Positions 1 through 11,209 of a stretch of 64,000 nt of DNA are shown here, piece by piece. The DNA is taken from positions 68,577,239-68,641,238 of the forward strand of contig NC_135712.1 in assembly GCF_964656455.1 (NCBI RefSeq), given 5' to 3'. Positions within the stretch are counted from its first letter, which is position 1; every line of letters starts with the position of its first letter. The notes beneath the pieces were generated by a model. The model saw only the letters and a list, made by a program, of their open reading frames with translations, searched no databases and had not been told where the DNA came from. This DNA comes from Halichoerus grypus. Its lineage: Eukaryota > Chordata > Mammalia > Carnivora > Phocidae. Position numbers and translations under genes: made by a program.

Positions 1-1087
1 CCAACAGGAGGAACTTTTGTGGCCCTCTCCTTGTGCACCTTCTCCTTTGCCTGCTGAGACTATTGTGGCCTGAGCCCCGGGCAAGGCAGAAGTCCTCCCA
101 CTACCCATCAACCCAGCCACCGCTGCCTGCCTCCCATCAGGAGCAGCACAGACAGTGGCAGGTCGCCCCTAGTTGCCCGTGGCTGGGACCCAGGATCCCC
201 ACTCCAGCCCTGGTAGCCAGGTCCTCAGAGGGAACGGCATTTGAGTTAATAAGCATTGATAGCCAACACCATTATGAGGCAGATTTCCCAGACTACAGCT
301 TAGCCAGACCCTTTCTCTCTTCTTCCTCTCTCACTGCCTCTGCCCTGCTCACCCCCTTGCAGAGAATCATTCCCCAGAGATAATTTGGGCTGCTTTGCTC
401 ATAGGCAGGAAGATATGGAACATATTTCCCTGTGTGGCACTTCGGACTCCTCAGATGTCCTTCATTCTAGAGGGTTGGAAGTGGACATGCCAAGCTGGAT
501 GTTGCACAGGAGAGCCTTGTAGGCAGAGATGTAAGCCTTTTTGCCTGGGCCTTGCAGTCAGCATCCTACCAGCCAATAGGCTGCAGAACAAAGGCTGTAA
601 TAGGACAATGGGACAAGGAGGAGGGGAAGTAAAAAGCATGTAATCAGATCAGTCACCAGCTGGGTCCATCTGCCTGGGAGCCTGTCTCTGGCGATGGCAC
701 CAGGGAACAGGTCACATGTCTTGAAAAGCCTGCCTGTCCACTGGCTTGTCAGACCCCAGCACCAGGCACTCTCATTTCCTTAATAACTGGTTACAGATCC
801 TGAATCTATAAATTTAGCTAAACTCTCCTTGACCTTTCTGTATTTTTAGCCTATGCTGCTTCTCAGGATAACAACTTCCACGGTTGATCACTTGTCCTGT
901 AAAATAACTTCATGACAAGTTAAAAGAAATTCTCTCTCTCGAACTTGAAAGCACTATCTTCTTAATTGGTTTCTGCTGTTGGTAACAAATTCATGCTTGG
1001 CCCTTGGTACATTTTGTTGATTTGGGGTAGAGTAGGGGAAAGAAGGTTGACATCTCTTCTCAGCTTTACATTTTTCAGCTTTAAGTC

Positions 1088-1494
1088 TTTTTTTTTTAAG
1101 ATTTATTCATTTATTTTATTTATTTATTTAAAGATTTATTTATTTATTTGAGAGAGAGAGAGAGCACAAGCAGGGGGAGCAGCAGAGGGAGAGGAAGAAG
1201 CAGGCTCCCCGCTGAGCAGGGAGCCGTGGTGGGACTCGATCCCAGGACCCTGGGATCATGATCTGAGCCGAAGGCAGACGCTTAACCGACTGAGCCACCC
1301 AGGCACCCCTTATTCATTTATTTTTGAGAGAGAATGGGGGAGGGACAGAGAGAGAGGGGGAGAGAGAAATCTCAAGCAGACTCCCTGCTGAGCATGGAGC
1401 CCAACGTGGGGCATGATCCCACAACCCCGAGATCGTGACCTGAGCCAAAACCAAGAGTCGGACGCTTAACCTACTGAGACACCCAGGTGCCCCT
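1088..1494 (-). mobile_element. CAN-SINE (outer copy, interrupted)
   Basis: A tRNA-derived carnivore SINE in antisense orientation: a poly-T/TTTATT start, GA-rich body, 'gatcgtgacctgagcc', then 'gacgcttaacctactgagac' and the complement of the head 'gggcacctgggt' at its right end. It is split by the younger copy at 1114-1309 inside its A-rich tail. Confidence 0.85.
1114..1309 (-). mobile_element. CAN-SINE (inner copy, nested)
   Basis: A full-length antisense SINEC copy ending in 'tgagccacccaggcacccc'. It is flanked by the 11-bp duplication TTATTCATTTA at 1103-1113 and 1310-1320, which lies inside the outer SINE. The insertion order is therefore readable: outer first, inner second. Confidence 0.85.
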
Positions 1495-2847
1495 CAGGTT
1501 TACATCTTAATTATCTACCACCTGTTCTCATATAATGAATGACCAGACACCTCATTTACTTTTTGTTTCATTCCCCTGGACTTTTCCTTTTATTTGTCCT
1601 ATCTTGAAGTACAGCAGCTACGAGAATTTAGACAGATACTCCGACTGCAGGCTGTTTAACACTATGCTGAAGCCTTTTGTTTCTCCCACCCTTTTGGATA
1701 CTTTTTGATCTTTGTGACTTTGACCTTAAGGCTGATGTTTTCAAAGACTTCCATAGTGAAGCCTTTCCTTTGAGCCGCTGTTGTAAATAGGCCTCTGTGT
1801 GGGTAGTTTGGATTAGACTCCCATATTTGTTTTAGAGTCGCTCACCTTGACCTTGATCTCCAGGCTTACGGTTTATCCACATTGCTTCTGCCATGTTCCA
1901 TAATGAAATGCTAAGTGTCGCTATGTGATCTTTCTTTGAGGACATCTGTAAAAATGCTAAGATTTTTTTTTTTTTACATTTTTACATATCCTTCTTGTTA
2001 ACAGCTTCAAGGGGGGGAGAGCTCATCATTGTAGAATATTTTTAATTTTTCAAGGGATTATACAACTATTGTCTCGGTATATTCTTTAGAAATCTGTAGA
2101 AAGGAGAGATCTGATTTGAAAATTGAAAAAAACTGAAGCATGCATGGAATAATTGCAGCTGTCTCACTTAAGATCATCCAGTGATAGCAGATTTGGGGTT
2201 AGAATCCTTTGCCTTTAACTCTTTCTAGAGTACTGTATTAATACCTTTACCTTGTTTCTCAATCCTGCAGCACCTTAACTAAAAGAAATTAAAGGGATTC
2301 ATAAATGAAAGAAAACCCTTGGTAAATAACCTTAGCAAAGATATTTTTAGGAAAGGCTAAATCTATTGACCTCTTCCTGTCTGCATCTCATTGGCCTCTT
2401 GGGGAAAAAAAGTATAGCTGATTTAACAAACAGGAGTTTACCCAACTAGCTCTCCTGTCGCTACCCTTCCCTTATCAATTGGCATTTGATGGTCCCACAA
2501 CTGATTTTCTTTTCTAACTGCTTCATTAGCGTAGAATTGCAATGATTAGCTTTACCTCTGTAGCTCTTACCCAGATACAAGTCACTTTGACAATTTTCAT
2601 TATGTCGGGCAATTGGCAGCACATGACGGCAAGTTCATCCTGATTGCCTGAGAAGGCGGCAGCTCTGGGCAGTCTGCTGCAGGGAGAGGAGAGTACCTGG
2701 CTTTCTGGCACTTGATTGATGTTCGGTGAGAACTGCCTTGGCTACTGGTCTACCAAGTTGGCTGCTGCTAGGCTGGAGGGGACACAAGGGCCTCCAGATG
2801 ACTTTTCAATGTACACTTCCCTAAGGCTGTTTTTCTTCTCTTTTCAG

Positions 2848-2978
2848 AGTCTAGAAGGAGGCTCATACCGGGGAAGCTTGAAAGACCCTGTAGGCTGCCT
2901 GAATGAGGGGATGACCCCACCCACACCTCCTAGAAACCTGGAAGAAGAACAGAAAGCCAAGGCCCTGAGAGGCCGGAT
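2848..2978 (+). CDS. KALRN: KALRN exon 1 of window: linker before DH2
   Basis: It encodes the Ser/Pro-rich linker that precedes the second RhoGEF domain (residues 1-43 of the window protein, plus two bases of the next codon). Recognisable pieces are SLEGGSYRGSLKDP, the SH3-ligand-like TPPTPPR, and EEEQKAKALRGR leading straight into the DH domain. The acceptor is tttttcag-type and the donor is AT|gtaagt. The reading frame opens in phase 0 and closes in phase 2, so the split Met codon is completed by the next exon. In human the exon is preceded by residues ending in KL (from memory). Confidence 0.95.
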
Positions 2979-3263
2979 GTAAGTGATTTCTCCAGATTCT
3001 ACCCTAGTGCACAGGTGTACAATGGGTTAAGGTTGGAGGAAGTTTGGGGAGGATTACAGAGGGGTTCCCCACACTGTATTTCCACTGATATCATTCATTC
3101 TAAGTAAAGGTGACCTAGATCTGTACAGTGTACATTGATAAACAAGGCACTGCAATGGCACTGACTTTAAGAATTTTAGGCTGAAGTATTCTCTTGGGAG
3201 ATAGCAGCTATTACTGACAAAGTGTGGTTATAACCAAAGTCTGCTAGAAATTTAAAACATGTT

Positions 3264-3397
3264 GGGGCACCTGGGTGGCTCAGTCGTTAAGCGTCTGCCT
3301 TCAGCTCAGGTCATGATCCCAGGGTCCTGAGATCGAGCCCCGCATCAGCCTCCCTGCTTAGCAGGGAAGCCTGCTTCTCCCTTTCGCACTGCCTCTG

Positions 3398-3438
<41 letters not shown>

Positions 3439-3470
3439 AAATAAATAAATAAATCTCTTAAAAAAGAAAT
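3264..3470 (+). mobile_element. CAN-SINE, sense
   Basis: Head 'ggggcacctgggtggctcag', then 'cgttaagcgtctgccttcag', a body with 'gatcccagggtcctgagatc', a (CT)n tract at about 3401-3434, and an AAATAAATAAAT tail. This is the canonical SINEC layout with a lengthened CT microsatellite. Confidence 0.93.
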
Positions 3471-6364
3471 AACACATGCTGATAAAAGGAAAACAACAAA
3501 GTGCAGGAACTATGGGACTATTATTGTGGTCCCATATTAGAGAATCCATGATAGAAGGTCTGGTAGAGTTTCACCCGAGGAAACATTTCTCAGAATGTAG
3601 GGAAGTCACATGTAGGAGAGGCATCTGTTGTACCAGCTGGCAGAGCCTAGCTCCACTCCTTTTCTAATCGTTTAATTTTGCATCTGTTTGTGGACTTAGC
3701 TCCAAGAGAATGTCTTCAATTTTTTTTAATAGTTGGGGGTAAGTAAAATTCACATTGCAGCCCATTTCACAAAAATCCATATTTTATGCAAGGTTTGAGT
3801 TATCCACCCTGATGTCAAGTCCGTCTTCTGTCATTTGAGATGATCAAGAAGATATCAGATACCATTAATGCAAAACCACAATTCCTCCAAAAGTTTAATT
3901 TTCCTGTTTTGGGTTTGACTCCATGTTGGAAGGAGAGCTTGATGAGCCTTGGACGTGGCCTGGTGTGTGAGAGATTGTAAAGCCCAGAGAACTGGTCCCT
4001 TTGCTAATGAGTCTGTCCTTCTCCCTCAGACTCGTCGTTCCTTTAGCCTGGTCACAGATATGAGGATTAGCAAAAATCAGTGAGGCCAGGCCCTTCTGTT
4101 GCCTGGAAACAGGCAAAGTGAACATTTATGAGTTTCTCTCCCAGGAAACAAAAGTAGAAACGTCATAGCCAGGGCCTGGCCTCAGAGCAGGGCTGTCACC
4201 TCATAGTGGAGCTGGGCAAGTGTCTCTTCAGTTCCAAACTTACCCCTCAACTTTATGGGTACTCAGGGGAACCCCAAGAATGGAATAGAGGTAGAAAAAT
4301 ACCATCCCTAAATGGACATTTTCTAGGACTTGTACTAAGCTGCTTCTCTTTAGCTTCTCAGGGTTGTTTTTACATAGAAGAGGCAGCATTGGAGCCGATG
4401 TTCTTTGTCAAGCCAAGCAAAACTCAGATCAGGGAGGAGACCTTTGGGGTAGCAGGTGGTCCTTGGCCAAGCCTGTCACTGCTCTTGTCACTTTGGTTGA
4501 ACAGGCCCATGAGCAGTCATGTAAGCTATTGTCCTGCTTCCAGATATGCTGTTGTCTGATTTTGCTCCAACAGACAAAAGTTTATTGCCTCTTTTGCTCT
4601 CTTTACCCATTTATTCTCCTCCTTCTTACTCTTTTGCATGACCCCACAGCTCTCTGCATCCTGAGCTATCCTGAAAATCCAGCTGTTACCAATGTCTCAT
4701 TGCTCTTGCTGTAACTTATGGCCATGATGAAAGAGAGGATATATATACATGTCTAATTGTGAACTCTGTGTGAGGCGAGAGGCCAGGGAGTTGGGGGGCG
4801 TGGGGGAGGTGAGGTACAGAGAATGGAGACTCAGTCCAGACATCAAAGGGTTAAATGAGAGCTCCCTGAAGAAAAGATGAAAACAAAGTTATTTGTCCAG
4901 GACAAGAAAAAAGCTGAGAGTGGGCTTGATTGTTTTCCAGTTTTAGCGCCTCATTGATTGAACAATAGGTGTTGAACACCTATTCTGCACCAAGGTATGG
5001 GATATATCAGTGAGTAAAACAAGCAATGACAACAAAAGATAAGTCCTTGCTCTCATGGCAAGTGTACACTGTAAAGGGAGAAATTATACAGTAAACAAAA
5101 TAAAAATAAATTAGTAAATATGTTAGAAGCTGGAAAAAGAAAAAATAGTAAGGGAGATTTGGAGTATAGTTGAGCCTGTGTTGCAGTTTTAAATGGTTCT
5201 GACATTTGCACAAAGACTAGAAGCAGGTAAGGAATAAGCCATTAGCCACGGCCATTAGCCATGGAGGGAAAGGGTTCTTGGCTGAGGGAACAGCCAATAC
5301 AAAGCTTCTAAGAGATTTCCTGTGCAAGACCAGCCATTCCCCACCATTGTGAAACACAGAAGTTAGAAATAGGTCTGACCCATAGCTGGAAGAAGTTTAA
5401 TTGGACCAAAGAATAACATTTACCTTGTAAATAACCTTTACTAATAAGAACCGAACATTTGTTAAAATGCTTTATTATCAGTTCAATTTATTTGGCAATT
5501 AATCATGTACTGTCTTGTGCTGCATGTAACTTAAATCTTTTATGGACGTTTTCAGAATGTCTATTAATGTGCCATGATCTCCCCAAGTATTTCATCAGGC
5601 CTTCAAGGGAAATGATGCCAGGCCCACTAGCAGCACCTTGTCTAATCAGTCCCCTTCCCTAGAGGCTGGAAAGCCCAGGACAGCCCTCAATCTGTCAGCA
5701 GATACCATAGGATAAAAATATCGCCTAGAGACAGGGAGCTGGACTTCATCTCCAAAGGGCCCTCCCAGCCCCCAATTCCCACTCCCACTTTCCTGTGGGT
5801 TTCTGCCACTTTCCTCCAAGTAGTAACGTGGGCCATGCTAAAGATATATTTAAATGCTTTTATTTGGCCTTGCCAGTTCCTTCCTGTGGCCTATAACACA
5901 TGATTGTGGATTGTGTATATTGGAGAGAGGAAACTGGTTGGAAGTACTGGACATGCTGATAAAGAAGCATGTGTTCCTTTTTGCTTTCTCCCCATCACCC
6001 TGAGGCCCAGATCCGGGGATTTGTTGGCTTCTCGTGCCGTATAGATCAAGAATTTCAGATGAATTGCTTCCTGGGTTCAGAACAGTTACAGCCCTTATGC
6101 TGGGGTCCGCTTTGGACATCCCAGAACTCTATCCCTTCTGCCACTTGGGCCAAAAATGCAGTTGTGTGGTTCCAGGCAAAAAAGCTAGTAGGAGTCAGAC
6201 TCCAGTAAGCCGCACGGCACCTAGCCTGCTCCCGTGCACAGCCCTGAGTGTTTTATGTCCAGCTCTTTACTCTCTGGACAGAAAGAAAGAGAAATGCTTG
6301 GTTTTGAGGTCTCAGGGACCCCAGTGAGCCAGTCTGAGTAGTTTGCCAGGCAGCAGGCAACAGT

Positions 6365-6545
6365 GAAAGAGCAGAGTCTTTGGACTCTGGTACAATAGGT
6401 TCAGATCCCAACTCTGCTACGGACTTTGTCATCATGGGCAACACAACCTCAGTATCTTCCTCTATAGAAAACAGGGCTTACACTGCCTCCCTTGATATAA
6501 GCATGAGAAATTCCAGATGAAGCGCTGGCACAAAGCAAATGCTCC
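6365..6545 (-). repeat. MIR-like SINE fossil
   Basis: The stretch reads like an antisense MIR core: 'gactctggtacaataggttc', 'ccaactctgctac', 'cctcagtatcttcctctata' and 'gcgctggcacaaagcaaatg'. It is old and diverged, and was assigned by eye only. Confidence 0.6.
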
Positions 6546-7015
6546 GAGAGGAGGAAATCATTAACAAGAAAGAAACTAAGAAAGCAAGGGTTCTTGTACA
6601 CCCCACATCTGTGGGGGAGAGGGGAGGCTGCTGCATTGAAAGTTGTGATTATGGGGTGTCTGCAGTCAACCTTTCTGGCTCTGACTGGGGCTTTTGCAGG
6701 CCGGTTACCAGGGACACCTATCGGAATAATTGTAGCTTCTGTATCTCAAAGGCCTCACTTGATGTTGGTGTCTCTGAGGCCTCAAAGGTTGGTTATCAAG
6801 CAAATGTCTTTCTCCTCTTGGTAATCACAGAATGGAGTTGGAAATGGAGGAAGAAAATCTCATGGTGAGCCCTTGGCCTCAAAGCTTTCATAACTCAGTT
6901 TTGCCAAAATGTCTTGTCATAAAAGTGCCAAAGTAACTTTCCTGTCAACTTAAGTGTGAAGATTTCTTGCTTTACAATGAAGAGGAACCCTCATTGTTCT
7001 TAATCTCCTGCTCAG

Positions 7016-7082
7016 GTTTGTCCTGAATGAGCTGGTACAGACAGAAAAGGACTATGTCAAGGATCTGGGGATTGTGGTGGAG
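7016..7082 (+). CDS. KALRN: KALRN exon 2: start of DH2
   Basis: It completes the split Met and encodes FVLNELVQTEKDYVKDLGIVVE (conserved region 1 of the second Dbl-homology domain, window residues 44-66). The ELVxTEKDYVxDL pattern is the diagnostic first helix that contacts the GTPase switch regions; the Glu of this block is catalytically important across RhoGEFs. The donor is GAG|gtgagt, phase 0. Confidence 0.97.
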
Positions 7083-7889
7083 GTGAGTATGTAGCTCAAG
7101 GTGGGTCTGCAGTCACCTAACCAGAGGCATGTTGGACCCTATCTGGGCCCAGGTGTTTTTAACTTGTGGGTTATGTGCAAATACTTCTGTGTATTTGCAG
7201 AAATGAAACTAAAAATGACAATAGATCAAATGAAATATGTAGGTTTTTTTTTCTTTTCTCCTTGAAATATCATGAGAGATTCAGAGGGAGATGGGGTCCC
7301 AAATGTTGCAGCATCTGGGGGAGCCTCTTGGTTAAAGCTGAGTCCTTTCACCTTGTTTTAGGTGACCAGTTACTCTCTCAAGAGCTCTTCCTTGGCGTTT
7401 AACCATATGGACATATATTCTTCAGAGCTATGAGTCACCATGGGCACAAGCAGGGCACTCCTAGTGAAACCTTGGGGCTTAGAGTCTCCTTAGATTTTAA
7501 GAAGAATGTTATGGCTACCAAGAGGACAGACAAAGAAAAATCCACCCATAAGACAAGACTGACAAGTCCACAGTTAAGAGTCAACTTGGTGGTAAATAAA
7601 ACAGCGCTCTTCTTAGGGATTTACTTTAGGGGCATTTAGATTCTTGGATGAAAAAGACTTTCTCTTAAGGGGGCTGGAGACAAAGAAAGGGACCTAGAAC
7701 TTCATCAGAGTTGTGTCTGTCACTCTGCATGGGGTGAAGTCCTGGCTGGACACCGAGAAACCACAGAAGAGCTTGCCCTCAGACTCCTGCAGAGAGGGGG
7801 CATTTACACGGGGGGGCTGCGGTACATGGGGCTTGGCAAGAAAGCTTTCTCCTGAAAATGCCCCGCTGACCCCTGCCTCTGCTCTACAG
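7083..7889 (+). other. KALRN: intron within DH2
   Basis: An 807-bp intron with gtgagt donor and ctctacag acceptor. No repeat family or other element was recognised. Confidence 0.85.
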
Positions 7890-7993
7890 GGCTTCATGAA
7901 GAGAATAGAAGAAAAGGGTGTCCCTGAGGACATGCGAGGGAAGGATAAAATCGTGTTTGGAAATATTCACCAGATTTACGACTGGCATAAGGA
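7890..7993 (+). CDS. KALRN: KALRN exon 3: DH2
   Basis: It encodes [20 protein letters not shown] followed by [14 protein letters not shown], continuing the DH2 helical bundle (window residues 67-100 plus two bases). [10 protein letters not shown] matches the family block FxNIxxIYxxH. It starts in phase 0 and ends GA|gtaagt in phase 2; the next exon supplies T to complete an Asp codon. Confidence 0.97.
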
Positions 7994-8176
7994 GTAAGTG
8001 CCACGTTGTCCTGAGGACAGGGCATCCTGCGAATCCAAGACCCTCCTATCCTCCCCCTGCAGCTGACCTTAGGGGTAGGGTTGGGGGAGAGTCTGGTGTC
8101 ATTTATCTCCTCACAGAGAAATAATACTGTTCTGAAGGAGGTGGCTTCCTTCCCTTATCCCCCTCCCTCCTTTTAG

Positions 8177-8246
8177 TTTTTTCCTGGCTGAACTGGAAAA
8201 ATGTATCCAGGAGCAAGACAGACTGGCCCAGCTCTTTATTAAACAC
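8177..8246 (+). CDS. KALRN: KALRN exon 4: DH2
   Basis: It completes Asp and encodes FFLAELEKCIQEQDRLAQLF followed by IKH (window residues 101-124). It is separated from the previous exon by only a 183-bp intron. The acceptor is ccttttag and the donor CAC|gtgagt, phase 0. Confidence 0.97.
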
Positions 8247-8538
8247 GTGAGTGCTTCCCTGCAGCCTCTGCACCGCGCCCCTCCCCGCATGCCTTCGAAA
8301 ATTCCTCCTCTCTCCCGCTCTTCTCGCCACTTGCCTGCCTTCTCGCCCCTCTCTGAGGGCTTTTTTTTTTTTTTTTTTTTTTTGGTGAGATGGGCTGTTG
8401 CCTACTGCGTGTCCTCTTGCGTCGGTGGTATTTAACTGCCGGTGTCCCCAGAGCGCGGGGCGTGGGGGCCGTGGTGCTCTGAGGCGGGGCCCGCGGGCGG
8501 GGGGCGGCCGCCTGAGCGCCCGCCGTCTGCCTCTGCAG
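8247..8538 (+). other. KALRN: short intron with T23 homopolymer, entering CpG-rich DNA
   Basis: This 292-bp intron contains an uninterrupted run of 23 T at 8361-8383 and then becomes strongly GC- and CpG-rich from about 8410 to the acceptor ctctgcag. Confidence 0.85.
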
Positions 8539-9150
8539 GAGCGGAAGCTGCACATCTACGTGTGGTACTGCCAGAACAAGCCGCGCTCCGAGTACATCGT
8601 CGCCGAGTACGACGCTTACTTCGAAGTAAGCTGCTCGGGCTTCGCTGAGACGGGGGCGGGGAAGCAACTCGGGCCGAGGCAGCCGCAGTCCGAAAGGCCA
8701 GCCATCGTCCAGCCACAGCTCCCCCCCCACCCCCCACCCCCCCAGCGCTGGGACCCCTTCCGGGGAGCCACTGGCTTGGCTCAGTTCCCATGGCTGGAGC
8801 CGAGGCGGCCCGGCGGCCCGTGTGTGGAATGACGGGGACACGCTTCAGGAGCTCGGTGCCCCCTTTCCGGGACCGTCCCCCGCGCAGGCCCGCCCCCCGC
8901 TCCTCAGTCAGGCTGTCTGCTCCCGCTGCCGAGGTTCCGTCAAGCACCTGCGAGTGTTTGTTGTGCCCCAGGCCGGAAGCGCTGCTGGGGGGGAGGAGAG
9001 AGAGGCAAGGCTGCGCCTCGGGAAGAGCCCTCAGCCGACTGCTCGCAGATCTAGGAGAAGCCCTGCTGACGTGACCCTGGAGCAGCAGAGGGAACGGAAT
9101 ACCCGCTCCGGCGGGTCTCCCAGGGCCGGAGTGAGAGGACGCTGGGTGGG
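8410..9150. promoter_or_regulatory. intragenic CpG-rich island
   Basis: A stretch of about 740 bp dense in CG dinucleotides (runs such as gagcgcggggcg and ggcggccgcctgagcgcccg) covers the DH2 exon at 8539-8625 and most of the following intron. Surrounding introns are CpG-poor, as is usual in mammals. No exon start, TATA box or first-exon signal could be assigned, so a promoter role is only a possibility. Confidence 0.6.
8539..8625 (+). CDS. KALRN: KALRN exon 5: DH2
   Basis: It encodes [20 protein letters not shown] and then VAEYDAYFE (window residues 125-153), the central DH helices (YxxYCxNxPxS-type block). The exon is phase 0 on both sides and is unusually rich in CG-containing codons compared with its neighbours, because it sits in the CpG-rich stretch. 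Donor GAA|gtaagc. Confidence 0.97.
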
Positions 9151-9357
9151 AAAGTGCCCGACCTGCAGAAGGGGGCCCTTACGTGTTGTTCCTAACACGT
9201 TAGCAGCTGCGTGGGCAACTCTCCCTCTCCCCGGCCTGAGGGTTCTAAAGCTTCAGTAGCAAACGTGAGGGCCTGTCCTTCTCACCTTGCCCCCTAATCC
9301 CCAGGACCCCAGTCCTTTGGCTCCTTTTTCTTCTAACGTAGCTCCCTCGTGTTCCAG
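8626..9357 (+). other. KALRN: intron within DH2, CpG-rich 5' half
   Basis: A 732-bp intron. The first 500 bp continue the CpG-rich stretch; the rest is ordinary. Open frames on both strands here are a by-product of high GC content. Acceptor gttccag. Confidence 0.8.
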
Positions 9358-9450
9358 GAGGTGAAACAGGAGATAAATCAAAGGCTGACGCTTAGCGACT
9401 TCCTTATCAAGCCCATTCAGAGAATCACAAAATATCAGTTGCTCCTCAAG
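9358..9450 (+). CDS. KALRN: KALRN exon 6: DH2 core helix
   Basis: It encodes [20 protein letters not shown] followed by [11 protein letters not shown] (window residues 154-184). [20 protein letters not shown] is the most conserved DH segment (helix alpha-5/6), which forms the GTPase-binding surface. Both boundaries are phase 0. Donor AAG|gtaaga. Confidence 0.98.
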
Positions 9451-10214
9451 GTAAGAGAGCTGTGAGCCTGAGTCAGGGCCGGAGAAGGGTCTTCTCAGGC
9501 TGCGAGTTGGGGAGCAGGTCAGCGTGAGGCTCTGTCTCCACCACACCTTTCCCGTGAACCAGGGGGGCGTCTGTGGGCTGTTACCTTGCCTGTCTGTTAC
9601 TTGTGTCAGCTCTGCCCCCAAATAAATCGCACGCATGTCATTCCTGCCTTTAAGTTTGGAGGTTAGTTCATTTTCTTTCAATGCACTCTCTTTGTCACCG
9701 ACTCGGGACCTTTACAAAATAAAAAATAGTAACATAAAATCAGAGTGACCACGAGGAGGAAGAAAAGCCAAGGCAAGGCCCTGGAAAGCTTAGATGAGTA
9801 ATACCTAAAATTGGATCATATTTTACTTTTTAAAAATGGTTTAATTTGGTTTGTCTTACAGAATTTGAGGTAAATGGAAGAGAGAGATTGAGCTTTCCTT
9901 TCTCCCAGCCTTTCTGGACATAACCCCCCCTCTCTTCATGCTTACAGTCTCCCTCTCACTTCTTCCCTCCCTCCCCCCCCCCTTGCTTTTCCCACAGCTT
10001 TTAATCTTTGAGTATTTGGGGGTTTTTCTCCAGTTGTTTCCAATATGACTCATAAGTTCATATCTCAGCTTCTACAACGCACTGCCGTGTCTGTTGGGGA
10101 GGAAAGTTGTCTGGGTGTCATCGTAGGTTTTATGATGCTGGATTTTTAATAGTGCTCTGTTTTCCTAACTGATGTCACCATCCTGCACCCTCCCCCGCTC
10201 CCCCCACTTGCTAG
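9451..10214 (+). other. KALRN: intron within DH2
   Basis: A 764-bp intron with ttgctag acceptor. It contains a C-rich pyrimidine tract around 9960-9985. No repeat family was recognised. Confidence 0.8.
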
Positions 10215-10265
10215 GACTTCCTGAGATACAGTGAGAAGGCTGGTTTGGAGTGTTCCGATATCGAG
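10215..10265 (+). CDS. KALRN: KALRN exon 7: DH2 (51 nt)
   Basis: A small in-frame exon encoding DFLRYSEKAGLECSDIE (window residues 185-201), directly after the LLLK helix. Phase 0 on both sides. Donor GAG|gtgagt. Confidence 0.97.
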
Positions 10266-11131
10266 GTGAGTCTTCTGCTTGCAACACTGGCTGTTCTCGG
10301 CGACAGCGTTAGATGTGTGTCTCTAAGGGAGAAGAACTGGCTCTCGAGGACCAAGGGTCCAGGCAGAGTCCTCTCAGTGAGAGCCCCTTGCAAGCAGCTG
10401 CTCGACAGGATGGGGAATGGCAAATAGTAATGAACACTGAGTGTTTTTCTATAACCCGAGAATTCTGTCCTGGGACAGACCAGAGTTTCGCCCCACTCGT
10501 GTTCTCCATGTGGCTCCAGTGACATGGTGGGAAGGGGGGGCGGGTATTTGAGTCCTCTAACATCCTTCAGAGATTCAGTGTTTCAGTGTGCAGTTTCATC
10601 CATGAATCCAGGTACCATTTGAGTTCAACACATAAAATACCCTGTTTTCACTCCCTCCCCTACCCCTGAGGATTACTCCCTAAGTGAAGTCCTTTGAGAC
10701 AATGTCACCATGGGGATTATTATAAGCCGGAGAGGTTACAGACCATTCTGGCAGGTTATTTTAGGTTAAAACGTATAGTGTTTCACAAGCCAGGCTAAGC
10801 TGTTGCTTAGGCAGCCAAGAAGCAACAGAGAGAAGAAAGAAAATACGAGAAGGAAAGAGAATTGCTAAATAAAAGTGGGAAGGAGGAAAAGGCTGGCTGG
10901 GTAGCCTCCCCACATGTGGTCACTGATTCACATGGGGCCCTGCACTGAGGACCAACACCCCAACAGAAAATCCCATACTGCTCTAGGAGTGAGCTCCATA
11001 CTGCTCTACCAGTGTCCTTTCCTAGAATCAGGGAACCCCTAGGAGGTCCCTGTCTTCCAGCACAGAATTGCCCTAAGCTTCCTGCCCGAGTGCTCATCCT
11101 GCTCCTGAGCTGCTATTGTTCTCTCCCGCAG
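10266..11131 (+). other. KALRN: intron within DH2
   Basis: An 866-bp intron with ctctcccgcag acceptor. Nothing beyond ordinary intronic sequence was recognised. Confidence 0.8.
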
Positions 11132-11209
11132 AAAGCCGTGGAGTTAATGTGCCTTGTTCCAAAACGCTGCAATGACATGATGAATCTGGGACGCCTGCAG
11201 GGCTTTGAG
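11132..11209 (+). CDS. KALRN: KALRN exon 8: end of DH2
   Basis: It encodes KAVELMCLVPKRCNDMMNLG followed by RLQGFE (window residues 202-227), the last long DH helix, including the typical CNDMMNxGRLxGFEG signature leading into the PH domain. Phase 0 on both sides. Donor GAG|gtgagc. Confidence 0.98.

Larger units (their letters stand above)
1..2847 (+). other. KALRN: intron upstream of the first visible exon
   Basis: No exon was recognised here. It ends in a pyrimidine-rich tract and CAG acceptor at 2845-2847. It contains a nested pair of antisense CAN-SINEs (1088-1494) and otherwise unassigned intronic sequence. The short open frames at 33-383 and 395-643 show no domain, no splice logic and no family resemblance. 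The Duet-type alternative start of human KALRN should lie upstream of this window. Confidence 0.8.
2979..7015 (+). other. KALRN: intron (linker to DH2)
   Basis: A 4-kb intron with gtaagt donor and ctcag acceptor. It holds one sense CAN-SINE (3264-3470), an antisense MIR-like stretch (about 6365-6545) and, near 4950-5100, a sequence resembling an old L2/MIR-type remnant. No further exon or RNA was seen. Confidence 0.8.

Noticed and set aside
33..643. Two small open frames at the window start
   Set aside because: Low-complexity Leu/Pro/Ser content, no family resemblance, and they sit in an intron with no matching kalirin segment.
3401..3434. CT array considered as a CRISPR-like or regulatory repeat
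   Set aside because: It is the pyrimidine tract inside a CAN-SINE; no spacer structure exists and the genome is mammalian.
8103..8947. Minus-strand frames of 150-200 codons
   Set aside because: Shadow frames in the CpG-rich region opposite a real KALRN exon; composition alone explains the lack of stops.
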